Source: Burkholderia ubonensis subsp. mesacidophila
GTDB taxonomy: Bacteria; Pseudomonadota; Gammaproteobacteria; Burkholderiales; Burkholderiaceae
Assembly: GCF_002097715.1 (NCBI RefSeq)
Contig: NZ_CP020738.1
Location: 2,542,001 to 2,606,000, forward strand
Direction: 5' to 3'
DNA: 64,000 nt
The position numbers and the translations under genes were made by a program. Under the pieces are notes generated by a model. It ran no database searches, had not been told where the DNA came from, and worked only from the letters and a program-made list of their open reading frames with translations. Positions 31,094 to 39,508 of this stretch are shown here, piece by piece. How positions within the stretch are numbered: position 1 is the stretch's first letter; the number at the start of each line of letters is the position of its first letter.

Positions 31094-31999
31094 ATGACCA
31101 CTACCGCCGAATACCACAAGATCAAGGCCCGCCACGTGAAGTTCGACTTCAGCGACACGCCGGTCACGTGGGTGCCGAACGATCCGGGCAGCACGCACAT
31201 CATCAACACGCTGAACCTGCTGTTTCCGGAAGGCGAGCTGTGGTTCTGCCGCGTGTACAACAAGGCGTTGCCGCTCATCGCCGACGCGCGGCTGCGCGAC
31301 GAGGCCGAAGGCTTCCTGCGGCAGGAGGCCGTGCATTCGCGCTCGCACGGCGGCGTGCTCAAGCACTATTACGACCGCCACGGGATCGACACGAAGCCGT
31401 TCACGCAGAAGCTCAACCGGCTGTTCACGCGCGTGCTCGGCGAAGCGCCGCTCGGGCTGAAGATCGGCCATACGCGGTTCTGGCTGCGCCAGCAGCTCGC
31501 GGTGATCGCGTCGCTCGAGCACTTCTTCGGCTATCTCGGCAACTGGGTGCTCAACGCGCACGGGCTCGACGAAGGCCACGCCGATCCGACGATGGTCGAC
31601 CTGCTGCGCTGGCACGGCGCGGAGGAAGTCGAGCACCGCACCGTCGCGTTCGACATCTACCGCCACCTGGGCGGCACGTATCCGGAGCGCTGCGTGCACA
31701 TGGCGTTCGTGATCGTGCTGCTGCTCTACTACATCACGACGGGCGCGAAGTTCATGTACCGGCGCGACCCGGGCGCGGGCCGCTATCCGGGTTTCGCGCG
31801 GGCGTGGTGGCAGGGCTCGCGGCGCGGGCATCTGCCGTCGTTCTGGAAGGTGATCGGCGCGGCGCTGCGCTACTTCAAGCCGAGCTACACGCCGCACCAC
31901 GAAGGGTCGACCGAGCAGGCGCTCGCCTATCTCGCGCGCTCGCCGGCCGCGCAGGCGGCCGCGCACGGCGGCAACTGGGGGGCGACGAAGGGCGCGTGA
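31094..31999 (+). CDS. PF10118-type predicted metal-dependent hydrolase
   Basis: The 301-residue protein has the conserved set of the PF10118 family as I recall it: WVPNDPGSTHIINTLNLLFPEGE, EAEGFLRQEAVHSRSHGG, IASLEHFFGYLG and WHGAEEVEHRTVAFD, repeated Glu-x-x-His patterns that suggest a ferritin-like di-metal centre. One or two hydrophobic segments lie near residues 205-225 (AFVIVLLLYYITTG). Activity of the family is not known. The neighbouring hydrolase-SDR fusion and M24-fold gene suggest a shared lipid or hydrophobic-substrate pathway. Confidence 0.82.
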   Translation: MTTTAEYHKIKARHVKFDFSDTPVTWVPNDPGSTHIINTLNLLFPEGELWFCRVYNKALPLIADARLRDEAEGFLRQEAVHSRSHGGVLKHYYDRHGIDTKPFTQKLNRLFTRVLGEAPLGLKIGHTRFWLRQQLAVIASLEHFFGYLGNWVLNAHGLDEGHADPTMVDLLRWHGAEEVEHRTVAFDIYRHLGGTYPERCVHMAFVIVLLLYYITTGAKFMYRRDPGAGRYPGFARAWWQGSRRGHLPSFWKVIGAALRYFKPSYTPHHEGSTEQALAYLARSPAAQAAAHGGNWGATKGA

Positions 32000-32069
32000 C
32001 GCGCGGCGGCGCGTGCGGCCCGCGCCGAAATGCGTACAATCGCGGCTTCATTTCCCTGGAGGTGCCGCG

Positions 32070-32357
32070 ATGGCCATGAAAAAAACCGATCTCGAGAAAA
32101 ACAAGGCGCTCAAGCTGACGCACGCGATGAAGCAATCCGGCTCCGCGCGTTTCGGCAAGGGCAGCGAAACGGCGGCGCCGCTCGACCGCCGCGCGCAGCG
32201 CAAGCTCGACCAGGAACAAGGGCTCGTGCCGTTCGCGTGCAAGCTCAACGCGGAACTCGTCGAGCAGCTGAAGGCGCGCGCGGCGACGCATCCGGACGGC
32301 ATGACCGGCCTGCTGTCCGAACTGCTCGTCAACGGGCTCGCGCAGCGCGACGCGTGA
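32070..32357 (+). CDS. Small basic hypothetical protein
   Basis: A 95-residue soluble protein, lysine-rich at its N-terminus (KKTDLEKNKALKLTHAMKQSG) and with a C-terminal segment that reads like a ribbon-helix-helix or coiled helix (ACKLNAELVEQLKARAATHPDGMTGLLSELL). It could bind DNA, but the family is not recognised. CTGGAGG eight bases before the ATG supports this start. Confidence 0.7.
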   Translation: MAMKKTDLEKNKALKLTHAMKQSGSARFGKGSETAAPLDRRAQRKLDQEQGLVPFACKLNAELVEQLKARAATHPDGMTGLLSELLVNGLAQRDA

Positions 32358-32381
32358 CCCGCACGTATCTCGAAATTTTCG

Positions 32382-32410
32382 TTGACAACACGACGGCTGC
32401 GCGACAAACT
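32382..32410 (+). promoter_or_regulatory. Candidate promoter of a short leader transcript
   Basis: A perfect TTGACA lies at 32382-32387. With a 17-base spacer, the -10 position (CAAACT, 32405-32410) matches the consensus only at half of its bases. The element precedes a 28-codon reading frame and a terminator, so a short transcript is possible. Confidence 0.3.
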
Positions 32411-32417
32411 CGTTCGC

Positions 32418-32504
32418 ATGCCTACGTTCAAGCTCATCGCCATTGCGATTAATCGCCGAGTGAATGCCCATGCGGGCGAATCACCGGGGGCGCTTGTGCG
32501 TTAG
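32418..32504 (+). other. Possible 28-codon leader peptide
   Basis: A short frame starts ATG CCT ACG and ends TAG, encoding MPTFKLIAIAINRRVNAHAG and eight more residues. It falls between a TTGACA box and a terminator hairpin upstream of the DUF2917-like gene. No clear ribosome-binding site precedes it. It may be chance; its value is in its position. Confidence 0.25.
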
Positions 32505-32532
32505 CATCCAGAGCAGCACTGCATGTCACAAG

Positions 32533-32565
32533 GCCTCACCGGAAACGGATGAGGCTTTTTGTTTT
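32533..32565 (+). terminator. Intrinsic terminator or attenuator
   Basis: The stem GCCTCA (32533-32538) pairs with TGAGGC (32550-32555) and is followed by TTTTTGTTTT, a textbook rho-independent terminator. It stands 40 bases before the DUF2917-like gene, so it ends an upstream transcript or attenuates that gene. Confidence 0.65.
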
Positions 32566-32605
32566 GGTGCGCGTCATCCGCCCGGCTCAACGAATGGAGA
32601 TGACG

Positions 32606-32980
32606 ATGGACCAGGCAAGCCCGTTGTTTGTTCGTCCCGATCTGCGCCGCCCCGGCGCGATCGCATTGCCGAGCGTCGTGATTCATTTCGCCGTCGCGCC
32701 GCGCAAGACGCTGACGTGGCGCGCGCCGAACGACGCCGAAATCCGTACGCACGATGCGCCGCTGTGGCTCACGCGCCAGACGAGCGTCGACGATTACTGG
32801 ATCCGGCCCGGCGACGTGCTGCGCATCCCGCGCGGCGAACGCATCTGGCTGAGCACGGACGGCGACCTGCCGGCCGAGGCGTCGATCACGACCGCGTACG
32901 CGATGCGCGGCGGATGGCTGCAACGCGCGCTCGCGCAGATGCGGCGCATGCTGCGCGGGCCTTGGCGAAGTCGGGAATGA
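32606..32980 (+). CDS. DUF2917-like protein
   Basis: The 124-residue soluble protein has a small cupin-like beta pattern (LTWRAPNDAEIRTHDAPLWLTRQTS, DYWIRPGDVLRIPRGERIWLSTDG) that matches what I know of DUF2917. The function is unknown. ATG codons at 32594, 32600 and 32606 are all in frame; 32606 is preferred because GGAG ends six bases before it. The earlier ATG at 32549 lies inside the terminator and is unlikely. Confidence 0.7.
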   Translation: MDQASPLFVRPDLRRPGAIALPSVVIHFAVAPRKTLTWRAPNDAEIRTHDAPLWLTRQTSVDDYWIRPGDVLRIPRGERIWLSTDGDLPAEASITTAYAMRGGWLQRALAQMRRMLRGPWRSRE

Positions 32981-33140
32981 GGCGGCTGTTTTCACGCGCG
33001 CGGCGCGCGCGATGCCAACGTTAGCGACGTAAGCGACGTGAGGAAACGCGTGCACCTGCGATGCGGCGCATCGCAGGTGCGCATCGAATGACGCGGCACG
33101 CCGCTGCGTGCCGCGAGCAATCGCGCGCCGCGCGCGGCCA

Positions 33141-33419
33141 TCAGGTGCTGGCGGCGAGACGCGGGCCCGTGCCGCGCGGACTGGATTCGACTTCAGGCCG
33201 TTGCGACGGCTGCGCGCTCACCCAAGGTTCGATGCCCTGCCTCTGCACTTCCTCGAGAAAGGACACGCGCGTACGCCAGTAATCCGCTTGTAATTTCGCA
33301 TCGATGACGCGCTGCTCGGCCGTGAACAGTTCCATGCGTGCCGTGACGAGCATCGACGCAGCGGTTTTCTCCGGCGTGGGGGCGTGCCGCAACGCCCAAC
33401 GGCTGATCCAGTTCAACAT
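33141..33419 (-). CDS. Small coiled-coil hypothetical protein
   Basis: A 92-residue protein with a helical centre (TARMELFTAEQRVIDAKLQADYWRTRVSFLEEV) that reads like an amphipathic or coiled helix, and a disordered Pro/Ser/Arg C-terminus. No signal peptide is seen. The start at 33419 is supported by GGAGGT upstream. I do not recognise a named family. Confidence 0.65.
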   Translation of the reverse strand: MLNWISRWALRHAPTPEKTAASMLVTARMELFTAEQRVIDAKLQADYWRTRVSFLEEVQRQGIEPWVSAQPSQRPEVESSPRGTGPRLAAST

Positions 33420-34141
33420 GCTGACCTCCGTGATAACGGACGAACCCGCATCGGGCAATCGCAATCGGCCGCGCGCCGCCCGTGCGCGCAACGGCCGCCG
33501 TGCTTCACCACCGGGCGCTCCACGGGCCGCCGACTCCCCGCGTTAGCGGCCATCGGCCCGGTGCGCATGCACGGTTTCTCTATCCTAGAAACAGTTGCCG
33601 GTTAACGCGATGGGGTCTTGCACTCTTTTACACAGAAACCACAGTCCGCGTTGCAGCACGAGATGACTGTTGCGTGCGGAACGGCTTCAGCGCAGCATAG
33701 CCCGATGCCCGCGCGGCGCTGGACTGACGAATCGACGAAGCGGTTCGCATTCGCGTTCACGCCCGCCCCCGCCGCTCGCGAACGATGCGGCGCATGCACG
33801 GCTTGCATCCAGCATGCGTACGCTCCGTTTCATCCGCATGTCGGCACCGTTGCCTCCGCTTCGGCTCCCCCGACGCCCCGTTTTCCACCGTTTTCCGCCC
33901 TTTTCCGTCCGAACCGGTAAAATGCGCGCCTTCTTCGCGCGGCCGGGTTTTCCACCCGTTCGCGCGCAGCCGCCGATCGTGCCCCGTAACTATATCGTCC
34001 GACCTATCCCGGCTATTACAATCCGCCGATAGTCGCGCAATAGTGGCTGGTTACAGTACGCCGGCCGTACCCGGCTGGCTGCGCAGGTACAACAAAGCAA
34101 CGCAACAAGCAACACGACAACCCGACCGGAGAAACGCCTAC
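33420..34141. other. Long intergenic region before the purine permease
   Basis: No gene is supportable in these 722 bases; the open frames present have atypical composition. Three TTTTCC hexamers recur at exactly 10-base spacing at 33881, 33891 and 33901, with a fourth TTTTCC at 33944. They may be phased protein-binding sites, or simple repeats. The permease promoter probably lies in 33980-34120, but no clear boxes were found, and I could not make a purine riboswitch fold by eye. Confidence 0.4.
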
Positions 34142-35443
34142 ATGGAATCCATCAAGCGGTATTTCGGCTTCGCTGAAGCCGGCACCGACTTCCGCACCGA
34201 AATACTCGCGGGCGTCACCACGTTCCTGACGATGGCTTACATCATCTTCGTCAACCCCGCGATTCTCGGTGACGCCGGCATGCCGAAGGAATCCGTGTTC
34301 GTCGCGACCTGCCTCGTCGCGGCGCTCGCGTCGATCATCATGGGGCTGTACGCGAACTATCCGATCGCATGCGCGCCCGGCATGGGCCTCAACGCGTACT
34401 TCGCGTACACGGTCGTCAAGGGAATGGGCTTCACGTGGCAGGCCGCGCTCGGCGCAGTGTTCATGTCCGGCTGCCTGTTCCTGCTCGTCACGCTGTTCCG
34501 CGTGCGCGAAGCGATCGTCAACGGCATCCCGAAATCGCTGCGCATCTCGATCACCGCCGGCATCGGCCTGTTCCTCGGCATCATCTCGCTGAAGACCTCG
34601 GGCGTGATCGTCGGCAGCCCGGCCACGCTCGTCACGCTCGGCGACCTGCACAAGCCGACCACGATCCTGTCGATCATCGGCTTCTTCACGATCGTCACGC
34701 TCGACCACCTGCGCGTGCGCGGCGCGATCCTGATCGGCATCATCGGCGTCACGATCCTGTCGTTCTTCTTCGGCGGCAACGAATTCCACGGCGTGTTCTC
34801 CGCGCCGCCGTCGATCGACGCGACGCTGTTCAAGCTCGACATCGGCGCGGCGCTGTCGACCGGCGTGATCAACGTGATCCTGGTGTTCTTCCTCGTCGAG
34901 CTGTTCGACGCGACCGGCACGCTGATGGGCGTCGCGAACCGTGCGGGCCTGCTCGTCGAAGGCAAGATGGGCCGCCTCAACAAGGCGCTGCTCGCGGACA
35001 GCACCGCGATCGTCGCGGGCTCGGTGCTCGGCACGTCGTCGACCACCGCGTATATCGAAAGCGCGTCCGGCGTGCAGGCCGGCGGGCGCACCGGCATGAC
35101 CGCGATCACCGTCGCGGTGCTGTTCCTCGCGTGCCTGTTCATCGCGCCGCTCGCGGGCGTCGTGCCGGGCTATGCGACCGCGCCCGCGCTGCTGTACGTG
35201 TCGTGCCTGATGCTGCGCGACATGGTCGACGTGCCGTGGGACGACGCGACCGAGGCCGTGCCGGCCGCGCTGACCGCGCTGCTGATGCCGTTCACGTACT
35301 CGATCGCGAACGGCGTCGCGTTCGGCTTCATCGCGTATGGCGGCCTCAAGCTGCTGACGGGCCAGGTGCGGCAGGTCAAGCCTGTCGTGTGGATCATCGC
35401 CGCCGTGTTCCTGTTCCGCTTCTTCTATCTCGGCAGCGAATGA
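34142..35443 (+). CDS. AzgA-type guanine/hypoxanthine permease (NCS2 superfamily)
   Basis: The 433-residue inner-membrane protein has about twelve to fourteen hydrophobic segments and the marks of the AzgA/GhxP branch: the first helix GVTTFLTMAYIIFVNPAILG, ACAPGMGLNAYFAYTVV, and ELFDATGTLMGVANRAGLL. It is expected to import adenine, guanine or hypoxanthine with protons. The start at 34142 is fixed by the family N-terminus MESIKRYFGF and by CGGAGAAA upstream. It stands alone and ends at a strong hairpin. Confidence 0.93.
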   Translation: MESIKRYFGFAEAGTDFRTEILAGVTTFLTMAYIIFVNPAILGDAGMPKESVFVATCLVAALASIIMGLYANYPIACAPGMGLNAYFAYTVVKGMGFTWQAALGAVFMSGCLFLLVTLFRVREAIVNGIPKSLRISITAGIGLFLGIISLKTSGVIVGSPATLVTLGDLHKPTTILSIIGFFTIVTLDHLRVRGAILIGIIGVTILSFFFGGNEFHGVFSAPPSIDATLFKLDIGAALSTGVINVILVFFLVELFDATGTLMGVANRAGLLVEGKMGRLNKALLADSTAIVAGSVLGTSSTTAYIESASGVQAGGRTGMTAITVAVLFLACLFIAPLAGVVPGYATAPALLYVSCLMLRDMVDVPWDDATEAVPAALTALLMPFTYSIANGVAFGFIAYGGLKLLTGQVRQVKPVVWIIAAVFLFRFFYLGSE

Positions 35444-35471
35444 GCGTTGCGCAACGCGCCGCATAACGAAA

Positions 35472-35493
35472 AACGCCACCTTCGGGTGGCGTT
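35472..35493. terminator. Bidirectional intrinsic terminator
   Basis: A perfect 9-base-pair stem (AACGCCACC / GGTGGCGTT) with a UUCG-type tetraloop. On the minus strand it runs into TTTTT, so it is a strong terminator for the DUF1488-like gene; on the plus strand the tail is GTTTGC, weaker, ending the permease transcript. Confidence 0.8.
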
Positions 35494-35628
35494 TGCATTG
35501 GTGCGCAGGCATCGGGCGGCGACGAGACGGCGACGGCAAACCGCCCGCGCGCCACGGCGGCGCGTGCAGACTTGACGCCGATCGGGCCCGCTGCGCTCAG
35601 CGGCGCCCGCTCGACACGTGCTCGACGT

Positions 35629-35916
35629 TCAGCGCCAGTTCGCCTCGTAGAAGCGCACGTAGCCGCTGCGCAGCGTCACGCATTGCGCGCGCGTTTCCGA
35701 CAGCAGGCGCCGGGCCGCAGCCTCGATGCGGTCGCGGTGCATGTCGAACGCGCCGACCATGTCCTCGAAACGCGGGGATGCCGCGCCGAAGTGGTCTTCC
35801 AGCGCCTCCGCAGTGATCTGGCATTGGACGCGCTCGCCATTGACCAACGCCGGAAACGCAAGCATCAGTTCGCGCCCCGAATACTCTGGCGCCTCGTTCG
35901 GGAAATGGATCTGCAT
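35629..35916 (-). CDS. DUF1488-like protein
   Basis: The 95-residue soluble protein begins MQIHFPNEAPEYSGRELMLAF and has ALVNGERVQCQITAEALEDHFGA, the pattern I know from DUF1488. The function is unknown. A GAGGCGG stretch precedes the ATG. It is a single gene, ending toward the bidirectional terminator. Confidence 0.75.
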   Translation of the reverse strand: MQIHFPNEAPEYSGRELMLAFPALVNGERVQCQITAEALEDHFGAASPRFEDMVGAFDMHRDRIEAAARRLLSETRAQCVTLRSGYVRFYEANWR

Positions 35917-36161
35917 GGGGGAGCCGCCTCGACCGTCCGGTAGAAAATGAGTGACCGCGTACGTCGTCTGCTACCGGCCGGACGAAATGTTCGCGGGCTG
36001 GCCGGCAACGACACGGCCCGCGGAGTTTGGCGCGGACAATGCATGCCGGTTGCATTCACTTTAGACGGTTTCGCGCAGGAGGCAAATTTTGCGCGCGCGG
36101 CGTTCCGCCGCGGTTTTCGTCAGGCCAATCCGGCGCCGGGCGCGCCGGATCCGGTCCGGCG

Positions 36162-36353
36162 TCAGTGGGGATCTTTCGGCCACACGTTGAGCGCGACCGC
36201 GGTCGTCGCGACGCCCAGCCCGATCGCCGCCGCGCCGTACAGCAGCGCGTCCTGGATATCGAAGAGCAGGCCGTGGATCGCCACACCGATGCCGCCCAGC
36301 ATGACGAAGGTGGCGATGGCCGCCAGGATGACCCTCAGTTCCGTCCGAACCAT
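36162..36353 (-). CDS. Small two-helix membrane protein
   Basis: A 63-residue protein with two hydrophobic segments (about residues 8-28, ILAAIATFVMLGGIGVAIHGL, and 36-56, YGAAAIGLGVATTAVALNVW), presumably an inner-membrane hairpin. The ATG at 36353 is preferred over 36410 because the longer version adds an arginine-rich tail. The family is not recognised. Confidence 0.6.
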   Translation of the reverse strand: MVRTELRVILAAIATFVMLGGIGVAIHGLLFDIQDALLYGAAAIGLGVATTAVALNVWPKDPH

Positions 36354-36637
36354 GATGCGTCTCCCGAACGGATGCATGTCGCGGCGCATGCGTGCTGCAA
36401 TGCGGAACAAAGCGCGGCGTGATCCAATTTCATCATTGCATGCGTCCGCTTAAAAGCAAGCAGAATTTGCCCGCGGTCGCGCATCTCGCGCGGCGCTTGT
36501 ATGATGGAGCGTTCCCGCGTGGCCGGCCCTGCGCCGGACGTCGCGCGAGCGGGGAACGCACCCCGCCGGCAGCTACAGATCAGCATGGGATCGGGAGCGC
36601 GCGCCAAGGCGCACGCTCTGGTCACTGGAGACACGTC

Positions 36638-38542
36638 ATGCCCCAATCTTCCGTGCTGCCCGCCACCGCGGGCCGCGTCGACCTGCTTTCGCAGGCGCAT
36701 GCCCGTTCGACCGCGGTCGGCCTGCGCACGAGCGACCTGCCCGATTTCTCGCCGCTGTCGCGCGTTGCGCTGCGCGAACTGATCTCGGGCCATCACTCGC
36801 TGTACACGCACGCGCGCCCGGTGATGGAAAACCTGCACGCGCAGATCGCCGACACGCAAAGCCTCGTGCTGTTGACCGACCCGGACGGCGTGATCCTGCA
36901 CAGCATCGGCGACGCGGACTTCATCGAGAAAGCCAACCGTGTCGCGCTGTGCCCGGGCGTCTCGTGGGCCGAAGGCGCGCGCGGCACCAATGCAATCGGC
37001 ACCGCGCTCGCGTCGGGCCAGGCACTCGCGGTGCACGGCACCGAACATTTCCTGCGTGCCAACCGCATCCTCACCTGCTCGTGCGCGCCGATCGTCGATC
37101 CGTTCGGGCGCACGCTCGGCGCGCTCGACGTGAGCGGCGACCCGCGCGGCTTCAGTTCGCACACGCTCGCGCTCGTGCGCATGTCCGCGCAGTTGATCGA
37201 GAACCAGCTGTTCGCGAACCAGTGCGCGGAAGCGCTGCGCGTGCGCTTTCACGCACACGAGGAATGCGTCGATTCGCTGTTCGCCGGGCTGGTCGCGCTC
37301 GGGCCCGACGGCGGGCTGATCGCCGCGAACCGCAGCGCGCAATTCCAGCTCGGCGCACCGTTCGACGCGCTGCGGCATCAGGGTTGCGACGCGCTGCTCG
37401 GCATGTCGTTCGGCCTGCTCGCGCAGCAGGCCGCCCGCGCGCCGGGCGCGACGTTCCGGCTGACGCTGTCGAGCGGCGTGCGCGTGCTCGCGCGCTGCGA
37501 ATTCGCCGACGCGCAGAAAACCCCCGTCGCCGTCACGCCCGGCGCGTCGCCCGAGGTGCGCGCTCCCGTGACCGATCCCGACGCGATCACGTTCGCGACG
37601 CTCGACACCGGCGACGCACGGATGGCCGCGGTGCTCGAACGGGTCGCGAAGATCCGCGGGCGCGACCTGCCGCTGCTGATCCTCGGCCAGACCGGCACCG
37701 GCAAGGAATGGCTCGCCCGCGCGCTGCACCATGCATCGCCGCGCGCGGAGGGCCCGTTCGTCGCGGTGAACTGCGCGGCGCTGCCCGATTCGCTGATCGA
37801 GGCCGAGCTGTTCGGCTACGAGGACGGCGCGTTCACCGGCGCGCGCAAGCGCGGCAGCCCCGGCAAGATCGCCCAGGCCGACGGCGGCACGCTGTTCCTC
37901 GACGAAATCGGCGACATGCCGCTCGCGCAGCAGGTGCGGCTGATGCGCGTGCTGCAGGAACGCGCGGTCATGCCGCTCGGCGGCGCGCGCGCGGTGCCGG
38001 TCGACGTGCGCGTGGTGTGCGCGACGCACCGCGACCTGCGCGCGATGATCGCCGACGGCACGTTCCGCGAGGACCTGTTCTACCGGATCAACGGGCTCGC
38101 GGTGACGCTGCCGCCGCTCGCGACGCGCACCGACCTGCCCGCGCTCGTCGACCGGATTCTCGCGCGGCTCGCGCGCAGCGAGCCGATGCCGCGCCGGCTC
38201 GCGCCCGACGTGCTCGACGCGTTCGCGCGCCATCGCTGGCCGGGCAACCTGCGGCAGATGACCAACGTGCTGCGCACCGCTGGCATGCTCGCCGAGGACG
38301 AAGCGGAAATCGCGCTCGCGCATTTGCCGGACGACTTCTGGCTCGACTGCGATGCGGCGCCGGACGCGCCGGAAGCACCGGAAGCACCGCCGGCGCCGAT
38401 GCGCGACGCGACGACGCTGCAGGATCACCAGTCGGCGGTGATCGACGCGGTGCTCACGCGACACCGCGGCAACGTGTCGGCGACCGCGCGCGAGCTCGGG
38501 CTCGCGCGCAATACCGTGTACCGGCATCTGCGCCGGCACTGA
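36638..38542 (+). CDS. AcoR-type sigma-54-dependent activator
   Basis: The 634-residue protein has an N-terminal sensor with GAF-like fold (about residues 60-200), a central AAA+ domain with Walker A GQTGTGKEW, the sigma-54 contact loop GAFTGARK and a Walker B-type LFLDEIGDMP, and a C-terminal Fis helix-turn-helix (GNVSATARELGLARNTVYRHL). It activates promoters with -24/-12 boxes. It belongs to the AcoR type, which often controls acetoin or alcohol metabolism, but no such genes follow. The start at 36638 is preceded by CTGGAG. Confidence 0.92.
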   Translation: MPQSSVLPATAGRVDLLSQAHARSTAVGLRTSDLPDFSPLSRVALRELISGHHSLYTHARPVMENLHAQIADTQSLVLLTDPDGVILHSIGDADFIEKANRVALCPGVSWAEGARGTNAIGTALASGQALAVHGTEHFLRANRILTCSCAPIVDPFGRTLGALDVSGDPRGFSSHTLALVRMSAQLIENQLFANQCAEALRVRFHAHEECVDSLFAGLVALGPDGGLIAANRSAQFQLGAPFDALRHQGCDALLGMSFGLLAQQAARAPGATFRLTLSSGVRVLARCEFADAQKTPVAVTPGASPEVRAPVTDPDAITFATLDTGDARMAAVLERVAKIRGRDLPLLILGQTGTGKEWLARALHHASPRAEGPFVAVNCAALPDSLIEAELFGYEDGAFTGARKRGSPGKIAQADGGTLFLDEIGDMPLAQQVRLMRVLQERAVMPLGGARAVPVDVRVVCATHRDLRAMIADGTFREDLFYRINGLAVTLPPLATRTDLPALVDRILARLARSEPMPRRLAPDVLDAFARHRWPGNLRQMTNVLRTAGMLAEDEAEIALAHLPDDFWLDCDAAPDAPEAPEAPPAPMRDATTLQDHQSAVIDAVLTRHRGNVSATARELGLARNTVYRHLRRH

Positions 38543-38620
38543 CGGCGAACGCGGCGGGTGTGCGGACGGCATCGGGTATGCTTGGCGGCTTGCCGTTGCG
38601 ATCCGCCGCTTTATTCCGAC

Positions 38621-38920
38621 ATGACCGATTCCGAACGCCCTCCCCTCGTCCGCGTCGAACCGCTTGGCGTGAGCTTCGACGCGCCCGACTCGCTGACGCT
38701 GCTCGAAGCGGCCGCGTTCGCCAACGTGTCGCTGCCGCGCTCGTGCCGCAACGGAACGTGCCGGACGTGCCTGTGCAGGATCGTCAGCGGCAGCGTGCGC
38801 TATACGATCGAATGGCCGGGCCTGAGCCGCGAGGAGAAGGCCGACGGCTACACGCTGCCGTGCGTCGCGGTCGCGACGTCGGACGTCGTGATCGACGTGC
38901 CGGACGCAGTCATGCTGTGA
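38621..38920 (+). CDS. Plant-type [2Fe-2S] ferredoxin
   Basis: The 99-residue protein carries the cluster ligands in SCRNGTCRTCLC and a distal YTLPC cysteine, the Cys-x4-Cys-x2-Cys...Cys pattern of plant-type ferredoxins. It is an electron carrier, probably for an oxygenase or reductase. It follows the sigma-54 activator by 78 bases on the same strand, but the partner enzyme is not adjacent. Confidence 0.87.
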   Translation: MTDSERPPLVRVEPLGVSFDAPDSLTLLEAAAFANVSLPRSCRNGTCRTCLCRIVSGSVRYTIEWPGLSREEKADGYTLPCVAVATSDVVIDVPDAVML

Positions 38921-38979
38921 CGCGCGCGGCGCGCGATCCGTCCGCAACGGTAACGCTTCACCCACGCTTGGAGAGCGCC

Positions 38980-39474
38980 ATGACCCAGCAAACCGATCGC
39001 ATCGAAAAGCAGACCCTGTTGTCCGCACCGCTGGAACGCGTATGGGAAGCCGTCAGCAACGCCGGCGAGTTCGGCAGCTGGTTCGGCGTGACCTTCGACG
39101 GGCCGTTCGTCGCCGGCCAGCGGCTCTTTGGACGGATCACGCCGACGACCGTCGACGCGGACGTCGCGAAGGCGCAGGAGCCGTATGCCGGCGCGGTATT
39201 CGAGATCGTCGTCGACCGCGTCGAGCCCAAGCGCCTGTTCTCGTTCCGCTGGCATCCGTTCGCGATCAATCCGGACGTCGATTATTCGAGCGAGCCGATG
39301 ACGCTGATCACGTTCACGCTCGACGCCAAAGCGGACGGCACGCTGCTGACGCTCACCGAAGCCGGGTTCGACCAGCTGTTCGCCGAACGCCGCGCGAAGG
39401 CGTACGAGATGAACGACCAGGGGTGGGCTGCGCAGATGACGCTGATCGGGAAGTATCTGGCGAAGCACCCATGA
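38980..39474 (+). CDS. SRPBCC (AHSA1/START-like) protein
   Basis: The 164-residue protein has the Activator of Hsp90 homolog 1-like pattern: IEKQTLLSAPLERVWEAVSN, FGSWFGVTFDGPFVAGQ, YAGAVFEIVVDRVEPKRLFSF and LLTLTEAGFDQL. Such proteins form a helix-grip cavity that binds hydrophobic ligands. The biological role is unknown. A TTGGAGAG precedes the ATG. Confidence 0.85.
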   Translation: MTQQTDRIEKQTLLSAPLERVWEAVSNAGEFGSWFGVTFDGPFVAGQRLFGRITPTTVDADVAKAQEPYAGAVFEIVVDRVEPKRLFSFRWHPFAINPDVDYSSEPMTLITFTLDAKADGTLLTLTEAGFDQLFAERRAKAYEMNDQGWAAQMTLIGKYLAKHP

Positions 39475-39508
39475 GGTGCGGGCGGCGGCGTGGCATCATG
39501 CCGCCACC

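Noticed and set aside
28880..31966. A long minus-strand frame opposite the M24, fusion and PF10118 genes
   Set aside because: Arg/Ala/His-rich shadow of conserved genes; no motif.
33420..34141. A purine riboswitch upstream of the permease
   Set aside because: I could not find the conserved three-way junction core by eye; a covariance search (for example for purine or guanidine classes) would decide.
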